In this document: in pieces, positions 9,463 to 18,126 of the stretch
Numbering within the stretch: the stretch's first letter is position 1
Layout: each line of letters begins with the position of its first letter
Assembly (NCBI GenBank): GCA_042090785.1
Contig: JBELIP010000001.1
Coordinates: 384,773-448,772, forward strand
DNA length: 64,000 bases
From: UBA7434 sp042090785
GTDB taxonomy: Bacteria; Pseudomonadota; Gammaproteobacteria; Pseudomonadales; UBA7434
Reading direction: 5' to 3'
Translations under genes and position numbers: made by a program
Notes under the pieces: model-generated
The model's input: the letters and a program-made list of their open reading frames with translations, nothing else
What the model was told of the DNA's origin: nothing
The model's database searches: none

Positions 9463-9474
9463 GCTAAGTAGTCA

Positions 9475-10785
9475 TTAGCTATTCATTAGCGATGCAATAA
9501 AAGTCAGTAATTTTTGTTTTGCGCCATGGTTGTCATTAATCACTTGGCGTGCAGCTGCGCTGCCAAGTGTTAATTGTTTCGATTCTTTTAATAATTGCAA
9601 AACAGCAATAGAAAGTTGTTTTTCATCATCGACAATTTGTAATGCGCCAGCTTGCTCTAGACGTTCAGTCACTTCAGAAAAATTAAACGTATGCGGTCCT
9701 GATAAAACAGGAATGCCCCAGGCTACGGGTTCAATCGTATTATGGCCTCCAGTAGCCACTAAGCTGCCGCCAACAAAAGCGATATCTGAAACACCATAAA
9801 ACATAAGCAGCTGACCAATGCTATCAATGAGTAAAACATTGGTTTCTGCTGCAGGCAATTGTGTTGACGAATGACGATGCAGTTTAAAATTTTGCGCTTC
9901 AATGAGTTGTGCAACATCATCAAAACGTTCTAAGTGTCTGGGGACGATAATTAATAATGCATTGGGGTTTTGTTTTAAAACTTTTTTATGCGCACTGAGA
10001 ATGTATTCGTCTTCACCCTTGTGCGTACTTGCAGCTATCCAAATAAATTTTTTTTGTGCTTCGTCTGTGAGTTGTGTCTTGTAAGCTTTAGCGGCGTCAA
10101 TTAAGTCTGGTGCAAGTTCAATATCAAATTTAATACTACCAGTTATCTGCAGTTGTTGTGACGGCAGACCTAAAGACAAATAATGCTCTGCATCTTTTTG
10201 GTACTGAGTGGCAACGTGTATGTCGCGCATCATTACTTCGCTTAACCAAGCTATACGCTGATAACCTTTTGCCGACTTCGCCGACATGCGGGCATTGGCA
10301 ACCACAACAGGAATGTCCATACATTTACATAAAAAAAGGGTAACAGGCCATAACTCTGTTTCCATCACAATATGCAGGCAAGGCTTTATGCGACGAAGAA
10401 AGTAGCTAATAAATAATGGCCAGTCGTAGGGTGCATAGACATGGAATATATTGTCGTCCATGCTACTCCCCAGCATTTCAACAAGCCGAGCCGAGCCGGT
10501 CGGTGTTGTTGTTGTCACTGTAATAGGCAGCGTAGGATACTGTTGTCGTAATGCATTAATAACCGGTACGGCGGCAATGACTTCGCCCACTGATACGGCA
10601 TGAAGCCAAATACCGCCGGCTGTTGGTTTGGTTGATGATAGTCCTAGGCGTTCGCTCATTCGAGTTCGATAGGCGGGCGCTTTGATTGAGCGCCAGAGCA
10701 GGCGGACAAAAAACAGCGGCAAAAAACAGCTAAATAGCAAAATATACAAGCTGAGTGACAATGCGCTTTTAGCTTTTTGGGTCAT
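9475..10785 (-). CDS. waaA: 3-deoxy-D-manno-octulosonic acid (Kdo) transferase
   Basis: A GT30 glycosyltransferase of the inner membrane that adds Kdo to lipid A precursor. A hydrophobic anchor (about residues 9-28) precedes the family motif KAPAYRTRMSERLGL. Then come GGIWLHAVSVGEV with the presumed catalytic Glu and, near the C-terminus, FVGGSLVATGGHNTIEPVAWG, the donor-site motif. I chose the ATG at 10785 (436 residues), which places the anchor at the N-terminus as in E. coli WaaA (425). An in-frame GTG at 10854 would add 23 residues without a ribosome binding site. It is convergent with tolC, with a 12-bp gap. Confidence 0.92.
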   Translation of the reverse strand: MTQKAKSALSLSLYILLFSCFLPLFFVRLLWRSIKAPAYRTRMSERLGLSSTKPTAGGIWLHAVSVGEVIAAVPVINALRQQYPTLPITVTTTTPTGSARLVEMLGSSMDDNIFHVYAPYDWPLFISYFLRRIKPCLHIVMETELWPVTLFLCKCMDIPVVVANARMSAKSAKGYQRIAWLSEVMMRDIHVATQYQKDAEHYLSLGLPSQQLQITGSIKFDIELAPDLIDAAKAYKTQLTDEAQKKFIWIAASTHKGEDEYILSAHKKVLKQNPNALLIIVPRHLERFDDVAQLIEAQNFKLHRHSSTQLPAAETNVLLIDSIGQLLMFYGVSDIAFVGGSLVATGGHNTIEPVAWGIPVLSGPHTFNFSEVTERLEQAGALQIVDDEKQLSIAVLQLLKESKQLTLGSAAARQVINDNHGAKQKLLTFIASLMNS

Positions 10786-10928
10786 GGTTTGTTTGGGTTT
10801 GATATCGGCGCTCACAATAAAAAGGTCCAAATAATGCCGTAGCGAATAAGGCACAGGAGTATAGCCGCGACTTAGCTGCAGAAACTAGCCAACAAATCCT
10901 ATTGTTCAGCATACTTTGGCATACAAAA

Positions 10929-10945
10929 GGCACCATAATAGTGCA
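10929..10945. promoter_or_regulatory. NtrC-like site 1 upstream of glnA
   Basis: GGCACCATAATAGTGCA matches TGCACC-N5-GGTGCA at 10 of 12 specified bases. Its centre is about 136 bp upstream of the predicted sigma-54 start. That is close to the upstream enhancer site of E. coli glnAp2 at about -140 (established layout). Binding is inferred. Confidence 0.75.
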
Positions 10946-10962
10946 TATATGGTCTACAATAG

Positions 10963-10979
10963 TGCGCTGTTGTGGTGCT
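10963..10979. promoter_or_regulatory. NtrC-like site 2 upstream of glnA
   Basis: TGCGCTGTTGTGGTGCT keeps the GC..GGTGC framework of the NtrC consensus. It is centred 34 bp downstream of site 1 and about 102 bp upstream of the predicted start, as in the paired enhancer of enterobacterial glnA. Paired sites allow cooperative binding of phosphorylated NtrC. Confidence 0.65.
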
Positions 10980-11046
10980 TGGCCATGTCCCTAGAATTTA
11001 TAATATAAAAATCAATAACTTACATTTTAGAATTTTTTGTTCAAGT

Positions 11047-11062
11047 TGGTACAGCTGTTGCA
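11047..11062 (+). promoter_or_regulatory. sigma-54 promoter of glnA
   Basis: TGGTACAGCTGTTGCA matches the sigma-54 consensus TGGCACR-N4-TTGCW with a single T-for-C change in the -24 element. The invariant GG (11048-11049) and GC (11060-11061) are exactly 10 bp apart. Transcription should begin near 11073, giving a leader of roughly 234 nt before glnA. Inverted arms GATTACAG (11099-11106) and CTGTAATC (11138-11145) lie inside that leader. Confidence 0.85.
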
Positions 11063-11306
11063 CTAACATTTATGTGCAAAGACTGATCTATTCGCAATGA
11101 TTACAGCCTTTTATTAAGAGAAGAATATCTTTTCGGTCTGTAATCAGTATAAAATCGCCGTCCTTTTGTTAAGTCGTATGAAAATAACATGGCTAAACGA
11201 GCGCAGGCTTATGCCGATTGGCTGATGAGAATATAAAAGTAGCTTGCAAAGAAGATTTCTATTTAACAAAACCACCCTAAAACAGGGTTAGTCCGGAGGA
11301 TTTAAA

Positions 11307-12713
11307 ATGTCAGAGAACACTCTGAAGTTAATAAAAGAAAATGAAGTAACCTGGGTAGATCTCCGGTTCACTGATACTAAAGGTAAAGAGCAGCATGTTT
11401 CTATTCCTTCTAGTGAAGTTGATGAAGGCTTTTTTGAAGACGGCAAAATGTTTGATGGTTCATCAATCGCTGGCTGGAAAGGCATTAACGAGTCAGACAT
11501 GATTCTGATGCCTGATGATGAAACGGCGGTAATGGATCCCTTTACTGATGAAGCAACATTAAACTTACGTTGTACTATTGTTGAACCGACTACAGGTCAA
11601 GGTTACGAGCGCGACCCACGTTCTGTTGCCTTGCGTGCTGAAGAGTATATGCGTTCAACAGGTATTGCAGACACCGTATTGTTTGGGCCAGAGCCTGAGT
11701 TTTTCGTATTTGACGATGTGAAATGGCATGCTGAAATGTCAGGTGCAGGTTACGCAATTAATTCTGAAGAAGCGGCTTGGTCAAGCAACAAGTCATATGA
11801 AGATGGCAACACAGGTCACCGACCTGGTGTTAAAGGCGGTTACTTCCCAGTACCACCAGTCGATTCTTTACATGATGTACGTGGCGCAATGTGTGGCGCG
11901 ATGGCGGACATGGGTTTAGAGATTGAAGTTCATCACCACGAAGTAGGTACAGCTGGTCAATGTGAAATTGGCGTTGGCGCTAACACCTTAACTAAGAAAG
12001 CTGATGAAGTTCAGATTCTTAAATACTGCACACACAACGTTGCACATGCTTATGGCAAAACAGCAACGTTTATGCCTAAGCCTTTAGTGGGTGATAACGG
12101 TAGTGGAATGCATTGTCACCAATCATTGTCGAAAGACGGTGTTAACTTAATGGCTGGCGATTTGTACGGTGGTTTATCTGAAACGGCATTGTTCTATATT
12201 GGTGGTGTTATTAAGCATGCTAAAGCAATTAATGCATTTGCTAACGCGTCCACTAACTCTTACAAGCGTCTTGTACCGGGTTTTGAAGCACCTGTTATGT
12301 TGGCTTACTCTGCACGTAACCGTTCTGCATCAATCCGTATTCCTTTTGTTCCAAATCCAAAAGGTCGTCGTATTGAAGTTCGTTTCCCTGATCCAACAGC
12401 TAACCCTTACTTATGCTTTACTGCATTGTTAATGGCTGGCCTTGATGGTATCAAAAACAAGATTCACCCAGGTGAAGCAGCGGATAAAGATCTTTATGAC
12501 TTGCCTGCTGAAGAAGCTGCGGCAATCCCAACCGTTGCGTCTTCTCTTGAAGAAGCGCTTTCTGCACTTGATGCGGATCGTGAGTTCTTGACTGCGGGTG
12601 GTGTTATGAGCAACGATACTATCGATGCTTATATTGCGCTTAAGCAGGGAGAAGTTGAGAAGTTGAATATGACAACTCACCCTGTTGAATTTGGCATGTA
12701 CTATTCTTGCTAA
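11307..12713 (+). CDS. glnA: type I glutamine synthetase
   Basis: A 468-residue glutamine synthetase, the dodecameric enzyme that makes glutamine from glutamate, ammonia and ATP. The beta-grasp domain starts at the N-terminus (DLRFTDTKGKEQH; FDGSSIAGWKGINESDM). The metal-binding EPEFFVFD, the NGSGMHCHQSLSKDG ATP motif, and RNRSASIRIPF follow. The adenylylation Tyr is in KDLYDLPAEE near residue 397, which marks the GSI-beta type controlled by GlnE. Length equals E. coli GlnA (469). A strong GGAGG ribosome site lies just upstream. It is preceded by a sigma-54/NtrC control region and followed by a strong terminator. Confidence 0.98.
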   Translation: MSENTLKLIKENEVTWVDLRFTDTKGKEQHVSIPSSEVDEGFFEDGKMFDGSSIAGWKGINESDMILMPDDETAVMDPFTDEATLNLRCTIVEPTTGQGYERDPRSVALRAEEYMRSTGIADTVLFGPEPEFFVFDDVKWHAEMSGAGYAINSEEAAWSSNKSYEDGNTGHRPGVKGGYFPVPPVDSLHDVRGAMCGAMADMGLEIEVHHHEVGTAGQCEIGVGANTLTKKADEVQILKYCTHNVAHAYGKTATFMPKPLVGDNGSGMHCHQSLSKDGVNLMAGDLYGGLSETALFYIGGVIKHAKAINAFANASTNSYKRLVPGFEAPVMLAYSARNRSASIRIPFVPNPKGRRIEVRFPDPTANPYLCFTALLMAGLDGIKNKIHPGEAADKDLYDLPAEEAAAIPTVASSLEEALSALDADREFLTAGGVMSNDTIDAYIALKQGEVEKLNMTTHPVEFGMYYSC

Positions 12714-12730
12714 GTTTTATTGTGTGATAA

Positions 12731-12764
12731 AAACCCGGTAACGCGAGTTATCGGGTTTTTTTTT
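12731..12764 (+). terminator. Rho-independent terminator of glnA
   Basis: Arms AACCCGGTAAC and GTTATCGGGTT form an 11-bp stem (one G-U pair) around a GCGA tetraloop, followed by a long T run. A near-identical terminator follows the cytochrome gene at 20068-20097. Confidence 0.92.
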
Positions 12765-12820
12765 GGTTTTTGGTTTTTGGTTTTTGGTTTGAAGGTCAAG
12801 GTCAAAACCATAACCATAAA
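12765..12820. repeat. GGTTTTT tandem repeat and GGTCAA repeat, partial copy A of an intergenic repeat family
   Basis: Directly after the glnA terminator the 7-mer GGTTTTT is repeated about 3.5 times. GAAGGTCAAGGTCAAAACC follows. The doubled GGTCAA unit is shared with the elements at 20101-20190 and 28642-28729. This copy lacks their CATCGGGCCACCCCCG core. It lies between the convergent glnA and LysR genes. Confidence 0.6.
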
Positions 12821-12825
12821 AAAAC

Positions 12826-13686
12826 TTAATTCAAGCTAGCCTGAATAAACCCTGCCAATCGTTCTGTTGCCTCCGACCCCCCGCGTCGCTCATACAGCAA
12901 ACTAATATCAATACTACCAAGATCCGGTAATGAATCATTTTTACCATAGTGATCTAAAATAATTAACCCCTCAGGTACTGTACTCTCAGTGAGCACAGTC
13001 ACCCCCAAGCCTTCCTTAATGGCAGCTTGAATACCTGACAAATCAGGATTGGTATGAATAATACGCCATGGTCGTTTGATCTTATCTAACACACGCAATG
13101 CCCGTTTGCGATAAAGACAGCCATCTTGAGCGAGAATAAGAGGGAGAGCATCATGACGATCGTTACGGTGCTCTTTGCTGCCAACCCAAACCAACTTGTC
13201 TGATTTAATAAGCCCTTTACGACGAGCCGAGGGCTTGTCATGTAACCCTAGAATAAGGTCATATTGGTCACGCTGCGGCTCGGAAAGTAAATTACGACTT
13301 AAGTCACTAAAAATCTCCAGCGCAACAAATGGGTAGGACTGTGAAAAACGACCAATGATTTTTGGTAACAAGGTCGTGGCGAATTCACTGGGAATACCAA
13401 GTCTTATTTGCCCCGCAAGCTCTGGTTGAGTGAATTGGCTAATCAGTTGATCGTTTAGCGCTAAAATCTGTTTGGCTGAGTCGTAAATACTAACCCCAGC
13501 ATCCGAAAGCTTTAACTGCTTGTTATAACGCAAGAAAATTTCAGTATCGAGGGCCTCTTCTAATTTTTTTATCTGTAAACTTATAGCTGGCTGAGACCTG
13601 CCAAGATGATCTGCCGCATGCGTGACACCACCAAAATCTGCTGTGGTAATAAACGCGCGCAGGGAATCCATCGATAAATTTCTCAT
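12826..13686 (-). CDS. LysR family transcriptional regulator
   Basis: A 286-residue LysR-type regulator. The N-terminal winged helix-turn-helix (about residues 4-62) shows SLRAFITTADFGGVTHAADH and the recognition stretch RSQPAISLQIKKLEEALDTEIFLR. A periplasmic-binding-like effector domain (about 88-285) follows. It is divergent from gcvT, with 178 bp between the starts. LysR proteins commonly act on the adjacent divergent gene, and E. coli GcvA is a LysR activator of glycine cleavage. Control of gcvT-gcvP by this protein is therefore plausible but inferred. The exact subfamily and effector are unknown. Confidence 0.85.
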   Translation of the reverse strand: MRNLSMDSLRAFITTADFGGVTHAADHLGRSQPAISLQIKKLEEALDTEIFLRYNKQLKLSDAGVSIYDSAKQILALNDQLISQFTQPELAGQIRLGIPSEFATTLLPKIIGRFSQSYPFVALEIFSDLSRNLLSEPQRDQYDLILGLHDKPSARRKGLIKSDKLVWVGSKEHRNDRHDALPLILAQDGCLYRKRALRVLDKIKRPWRIIHTNPDLSGIQAAIKEGLGVTVLTESTVPEGLIILDHYGKNDSLPDLGSIDISLLYERRGGSEATERLAGFIQASLN

Positions 13687-13749
13687 ATTTAAATTCCAAA
13701 TATATTTATCAGAACTATTAATTTAACAAATACAGGTCATTAAAGCTAG

Positions 13750-13769
13750 AATAGCGTCTTGACGCTATT
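13750..13769. promoter_or_regulatory. perfect palindrome in the LysR/gcvT divergent region
   Basis: Arms AATAGCGTC and GACGCTATT are exact inverted repeats separated by TT. The site lies 64 bp from the LysR start and 96 bp from the gcvT start. This is a likely operator for the divergent LysR protein or another dimeric regulator. There is no T tract long enough to call it a terminator. Confidence 0.55.
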
Positions 13770-13864
13770 AAACCCCAAAGATAAAGAGCTGTTTTCGCAG
13801 TTTATGCGTACTAACAGTATTTATTATTTTTATTGATAACACCTTATTTATTGAGACATTAACT

Positions 13865-15004
13865 ATGACCGATCCAGTGAGTACACCTGAAGCGGACGCA
13901 GACACCACCACCGCTTGCTATAACATGCATATTGCTGCCGGTGGGAAAATGGTTGAATTCGCCGGCTACCAAATGCCTGTTCAATACAGTGACGGTATTA
14001 TGGTCGAGCATTTGCATACGCGAACACAGGCGGGTTTATTTGATGTCTCGCATATGGGGCAGGTATTAGTCAGCGGCGCTAACAGTATTGCTGAGCTTGA
14101 AAGTATTATTCCGGTCGATATTGGTGCGTTAGCCATTAACCAGCAAAGTTACGCATTGTTTACCAATGAAAGCGGCGGCATACTCGACGATTTAATTATT
14201 ACGCGCCTGAGTGAAGATACTTTTTTCTTGGTGGTTAACGCGGCTTGTAAACAACAAGATATTGCTTACCTAACAAAACACCTTAGTAGCTGTGAAGTCA
14301 GTTATCAGTCCCATAAAGCCTTGCTCGCTTTGCAGGGGCCAAAGGCATGCGAGGTGCTTGCACAATTTGCACCCGCGGTTGAACAATTAGTGTTTATGAA
14401 TGGCATTAATGTCAGCATTGCTAATGTTGAATGTTTTATTACGCGTTCGGGTTATACCGGTGAAGACGGTTTCGAAATATCGATGCTGAATACTGATGCC
14501 GAAAAAATTGCCAATATATTACTCGATAATAAAGCCGTTAAATGGATTGGTCTGGGCGCACGTGATTCTTTACGCTTGGAGTCGGGCCTATGTCTTTATG
14601 GTCACGATATGAATGCAGCGACCACCGTTATCGAAGCGAGCTTAGCTTGGAGTGTTAGTCGAAGCCGTCGCGCAGATGGCGCTAAAGCCGGTGGCTTTCC
14701 TGGCGCCAATATTGTTTTAGAGCAGTTTAAAAATGGCGCGGCAAAAAAGCGCGTGGGTTTGTCGATAGATGGCCGTGCACCTATTCGTGAGGGCACGGTA
14801 ATTGTCAATCAAGATGGCGATGAAATTGGTGTGGTGACGAGCGGTGGTTTTTCGCCTAGCCTCGAAAAACCCATTGCGATGGGTTATGTCGATGCCGCCT
14901 ATGCAAAGGCAGACAGTAAAGTACAGGCGTTAGTTCGCGGTAAGCTTAGACCTATGACCGTGAGCAAATTACCGTTTGTAAAACAAAATTATGTGCGCGG
15001 CTAA
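13865..15004 (+). CDS. gcvT: glycine cleavage system aminomethyltransferase (T protein)
   Basis: A 379-residue T protein that transfers the aminomethyl carbon from H protein to tetrahydrofolate and releases ammonia. It opens with AAGGKMVEFAGYQMPVQYSDG, then DVSHMGQV containing the catalytic Asp region. The folate-binding SGYTGEDGFEI and GLGARDSLRLESGLCLYGHD follow. The C-terminal barrel domain ends with VTSGGFSPSLEKPIAMGYV. Length is slightly above E. coli GcvT (364), owing to about 17 extra N-terminal residues. gcvP follows 86 bp downstream, and gcvH, usually between them, is absent. Confidence 0.95.
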   Translation: MTDPVSTPEADADTTTACYNMHIAAGGKMVEFAGYQMPVQYSDGIMVEHLHTRTQAGLFDVSHMGQVLVSGANSIAELESIIPVDIGALAINQQSYALFTNESGGILDDLIITRLSEDTFFLVVNAACKQQDIAYLTKHLSSCEVSYQSHKALLALQGPKACEVLAQFAPAVEQLVFMNGINVSIANVECFITRSGYTGEDGFEISMLNTDAEKIANILLDNKAVKWIGLGARDSLRLESGLCLYGHDMNAATTVIEASLAWSVSRSRRADGAKAGGFPGANIVLEQFKNGAAKKRVGLSIDGRAPIREGTVIVNQDGDEIGVVTSGGFSPSLEKPIAMGYVDAAYAKADSKVQALVRGKLRPMTVSKLPFVKQNYVRG

Positions 15005-15090
15005 AAATAAATATAGCAGCCATTTTCCAGTTCAGAAATAGATAAATAGATAGCTAAATAAAAAATAAATTTAAGCAAAAAGAGATAAAG

Positions 15091-18054
15091 ATGACCGATA
15101 CGATTGTTAGCAAAAATTCAGTAAATAAAAATGAGTACGTTGATATGCCTGCAGCGGCAAAAACAGATGTCACGACAGCAACGATTGCATCAGCAGCAAA
15201 TTTAGCTGTGGTAGTGGATAAATTCGAAGACCGCCATGTGGGTTTTTCGGCTGATAACGATACGCAAACTATGTTAACAGCGCTGGGCTATGCATCAATG
15301 GATAGCTTTATTCGCGATGTTGTGCCAAAAAGTATTTATCAGAGCGAGTTATTAAATTTACCTGATGCGCTAAGCGAAGCAGATGCATTGGCGGCATTAA
15401 AAACCATTGCTAAAAAGAACTTACCGTTTCGATCGATGATTGGGCAGGGTTATTACGGTACGGTTACGCCAACGGTAATACTCAGAAATATTCTTGAAAA
15501 TCCTGCATGGTATACCGCTTACACACCTTATCAGCCAGAAATTTCACAAGGGCGTTTAGAGGCCTTATTGAATTTTCAAACGATGGTATGTGATTTAACC
15601 GGCATGGATATCGCTAATGCATCCATGTTAGATGAAGGCAGTGCCGCTGCCGAAGCCATGGGTTTAGCGAAACGTTCGGCCAAAAATAAAGCCAATACTT
15701 TTTTTGTAGATCAAGATTGTTTGCCACAAACCATTGCCGTTGTTAAAACGCGTGCAGAGGCGGCGGGTTACGATGTTGTAGTGGGGAACCCTCAAACTGA
15801 TTTACAAAACTACGATTATTTTGGTGTGCTATTACAGTACCCAGGTTGTTCTGGCGAAATACCAAATTTTGATAACGTTGTGACTGTTGCGCATGAACAA
15901 AAAGCGTTAGTTGTTATGGCCGCTGATATTATGGCCTTAGTTTTATTAAAGTCCCCTGGTGATATAGGTGCCGATGTAGTTGTAGGTAACACTCAGCGCT
16001 TTGGTGTGCCTGTTGGTTTTGGTGGTCCGCATGCTGCATACATGGCAACTAAAAATAAATACCAACGTTCGTTGCCTGGCCGTTTAGTGGGTGTGTCGGT
16101 AGATGCTGATGGCAAACCAGCTTATCGTTTAGCATTACAAACACGCGAGCAGCATATTCGTCGCGAAAAAGCGACATCTAACATTTGTACTGCGCAGGTA
16201 TTGTTAGCCGTTATTGCATCAATGTACGCCTGTTACCACGGCCCTGTTGGTCTACGGAATATTGCAAGCCGTATACACTCCTTGGCGGCAACGGCTGCTA
16301 CTGGTCTTGCAGCGTGTGGCTTTGAAAGAACTAACGTTCGCTTTTTTGATACGCTGACTATTAAGACGGCTGATCAGACACAAGCTATTTACGCGCGCGC
16401 GCAACAAGCAAAAATTTATTTACGCAAAGTTGATGATGCGCATCTTGGTTTTTCTATTGATGAAACAACAACCGTTGCTGATATTGAATTGCTATGGCAA
16501 TTATTCTCGCTAGAGAATACGCCGGCGTATTCTGCAATAGCCGATGCCGTAAATATCGATTTTTCTGCAGCAGGGTTTCGACAAGATGAAGTGTTAAGCC
16601 ATTCGGTATTTTCACGTTATCACTCAGAAACTGAAATGCTACGTTATCTTCGTCGCTTATCGGATAAAGACTTAGCTTTGGATCGCACCATGATTCCGCT
16701 AGGTTCTTGCACCATGAAATTAAATGCAAGCAGCGAAATGATTCCTGTTACTTGGCCAGAGTTTGGTAGCCCGCATCCTTTTGCGCCGTCAGAGCAGGCG
16801 GCAGGTTATCAACAAATGATTGCTGAGCTAGAAGCGATGTTAGCCGAGTGTACCGGTTATGACGTTGTTTCATTGCAGCCTAACGCTGGTTCTCAGGGAG
16901 AGTTTGCTGGCCTGTTAGCGATATCGGCTTACCACAAAAGCCGTGGAGACGATGCACGTAATATTTGTCTAATACCCAGTTCAGCTCACGGGACTAATCC
17001 TGCTTCTGCCCAAATGTGTAATATGAAAGTCGTGGTAGTGGCGTGCGACAGCGATGGCAATGTCGATATTGATGACCTTCGCGTTAAAGCCGATTTACAT
17101 GCAGACCATCTTGCTGCACTGATGGTGACATATCCTTCGACGCATGGCGTTTTTGAAGAACACATTCGTGAGGTTGCCGATATTGTTCATCAGCGCGGTG
17201 GCCAGGTCTATGTTGATGGTGCGAATTTAAATGCCATGGTGGGTTTATGTGGTCCTGGTGATTTTGGTGGTGATGTATCGCACCTTAATTTACATAAAAC
17301 ATTTTGTATTCCTCATGGTGGAGGTGGCCCAGGTGTTGGCCCTGTTGCGGCTAAGTCGCATTTAGCCCCATTCTTACCCAAGATGGCATCGTTTACAGAA
17401 AGTAGTGAGCAAGCACCGCAAGTGTCCAGCGCGCCATTTGGTTCGGCCAGCATTTTGCCGATTAGCTGGATGTATTTACGCATGATGGGCGCATCGGGTA
17501 TGCGTCGTGCAACTGAAGCGGCAATTTTAAGTGCAAACTATATTGCCTACCGTTTGGCCGATGCTTTTCCGGTTTTATATACCGGTGGTAAAGGTTTAGT
17601 GGCGCATGAATGTATTATTGATTTACGCCCGATAAAAGAAGCAACCGGCATTGCTGTAGAAGATGTTGCCAAGCGTTTAATTGATTATGGTTTTCATGCC
17701 CCAACTATGTCCTTTCCTGTTGCGGGTACATTAATGATAGAGCCGACAGAAAGCGAGGCGTTATGTGAAGTTGATCGTTTTTGTGATGCCATGTTAGCGA
17801 TTCGTGCAGAGATAGAAAAAGTGGGTAGCGGTGAGTGGGTGTTAGATGATAATCCATTAGTTAATGCGCCGCATACGGCAGAGCAATTAACAGCTGATAA
17901 TTGGACGCATGCTTATACGCGAACAGAAGCGGCTTACCCATTAGAAAGTTTGCGCAATGACAAATATTTTTCGCCGGTTTCAAGAATTGATAATGTATAT
18001 GGTGATAGAAACTTGGTTTGTTCATGCCCCAGTATTAGTGATTATGTAGAGTGA
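15091..18054 (+). CDS. gcvP: glycine dehydrogenase (decarboxylating), P protein
   Basis: A 987-residue pyridoxal-phosphate enzyme that decarboxylates glycine and loads the aminomethyl group onto H protein. It is a single-chain P protein with both homologous halves: RHVGFSADNDTQTMLTALG near residue 50 and a second half starting at about residue 500. The PLP lysine is Lys736 in LHKTFCIPHGGGGPG. The first 45 or so residues have no counterpart in the 957-residue E. coli protein and are low in complexity. An AGAGAT ribosome site supports the annotated ATG. The last codons lie in a 13-bp tandem repeat. Confidence 0.95.
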   Translation: MTDTIVSKNSVNKNEYVDMPAAAKTDVTTATIASAANLAVVVDKFEDRHVGFSADNDTQTMLTALGYASMDSFIRDVVPKSIYQSELLNLPDALSEADALAALKTIAKKNLPFRSMIGQGYYGTVTPTVILRNILENPAWYTAYTPYQPEISQGRLEALLNFQTMVCDLTGMDIANASMLDEGSAAAEAMGLAKRSAKNKANTFFVDQDCLPQTIAVVKTRAEAAGYDVVVGNPQTDLQNYDYFGVLLQYPGCSGEIPNFDNVVTVAHEQKALVVMAADIMALVLLKSPGDIGADVVVGNTQRFGVPVGFGGPHAAYMATKNKYQRSLPGRLVGVSVDADGKPAYRLALQTREQHIRREKATSNICTAQVLLAVIASMYACYHGPVGLRNIASRIHSLAATAATGLAACGFERTNVRFFDTLTIKTADQTQAIYARAQQAKIYLRKVDDAHLGFSIDETTTVADIELLWQLFSLENTPAYSAIADAVNIDFSAAGFRQDEVLSHSVFSRYHSETEMLRYLRRLSDKDLALDRTMIPLGSCTMKLNASSEMIPVTWPEFGSPHPFAPSEQAAGYQQMIAELEAMLAECTGYDVVSLQPNAGSQGEFAGLLAISAYHKSRGDDARNICLIPSSAHGTNPASAQMCNMKVVVVACDSDGNVDIDDLRVKADLHADHLAALMVTYPSTHGVFEEHIREVADIVHQRGGQVYVDGANLNAMVGLCGPGDFGGDVSHLNLHKTFCIPHGGGGPGVGPVAAKSHLAPFLPKMASFTESSEQAPQVSSAPFGSASILPISWMYLRMMGASGMRRATEAAILSANYIAYRLADAFPVLYTGGKGLVAHECIIDLRPIKEATGIAVEDVAKRLIDYGFHAPTMSFPVAGTLMIEPTESEALCEVDRFCDAMLAIRAEIEKVGSGEWVLDDNPLVNAPHTAEQLTADNWTHAYTRTEAAYPLESLRNDKYFSPVSRIDNVYGDRNLVCSCPSISDYVE

Positions 18055-18075
18055 CTATATAGAGTGATTATGTAG
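18037..18075 (+). repeat. 13-bp tandem repeat across the gcvP stop codon
   Basis: Three units run head to tail: AGTGATTATGTAG, AGTGACTATATAG, AGTGATTATGTAG. The first encodes the last codons of gcvP, and the stop TGA (18052-18054) is in the second unit. The first and third copies are identical. Confidence 0.85.
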
Positions 18076-18126
18076 AGCAATTTTATAAAATAGACAGTAG
18101 ATTAGGTTAGCCTTTAAAGTCTGTTA

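Noticed and set aside
9475..10854. WaaA starting at the GTG 10854
   Set aside because: It adds 23 residues before the membrane anchor without a ribosome site; the ATG at 10785 matches the family better.
13687..13864. Glycine riboswitch upstream of gcvT
   Set aside because: No tandem aptamer signature is visible in the 178 bp; only the palindrome stands out.
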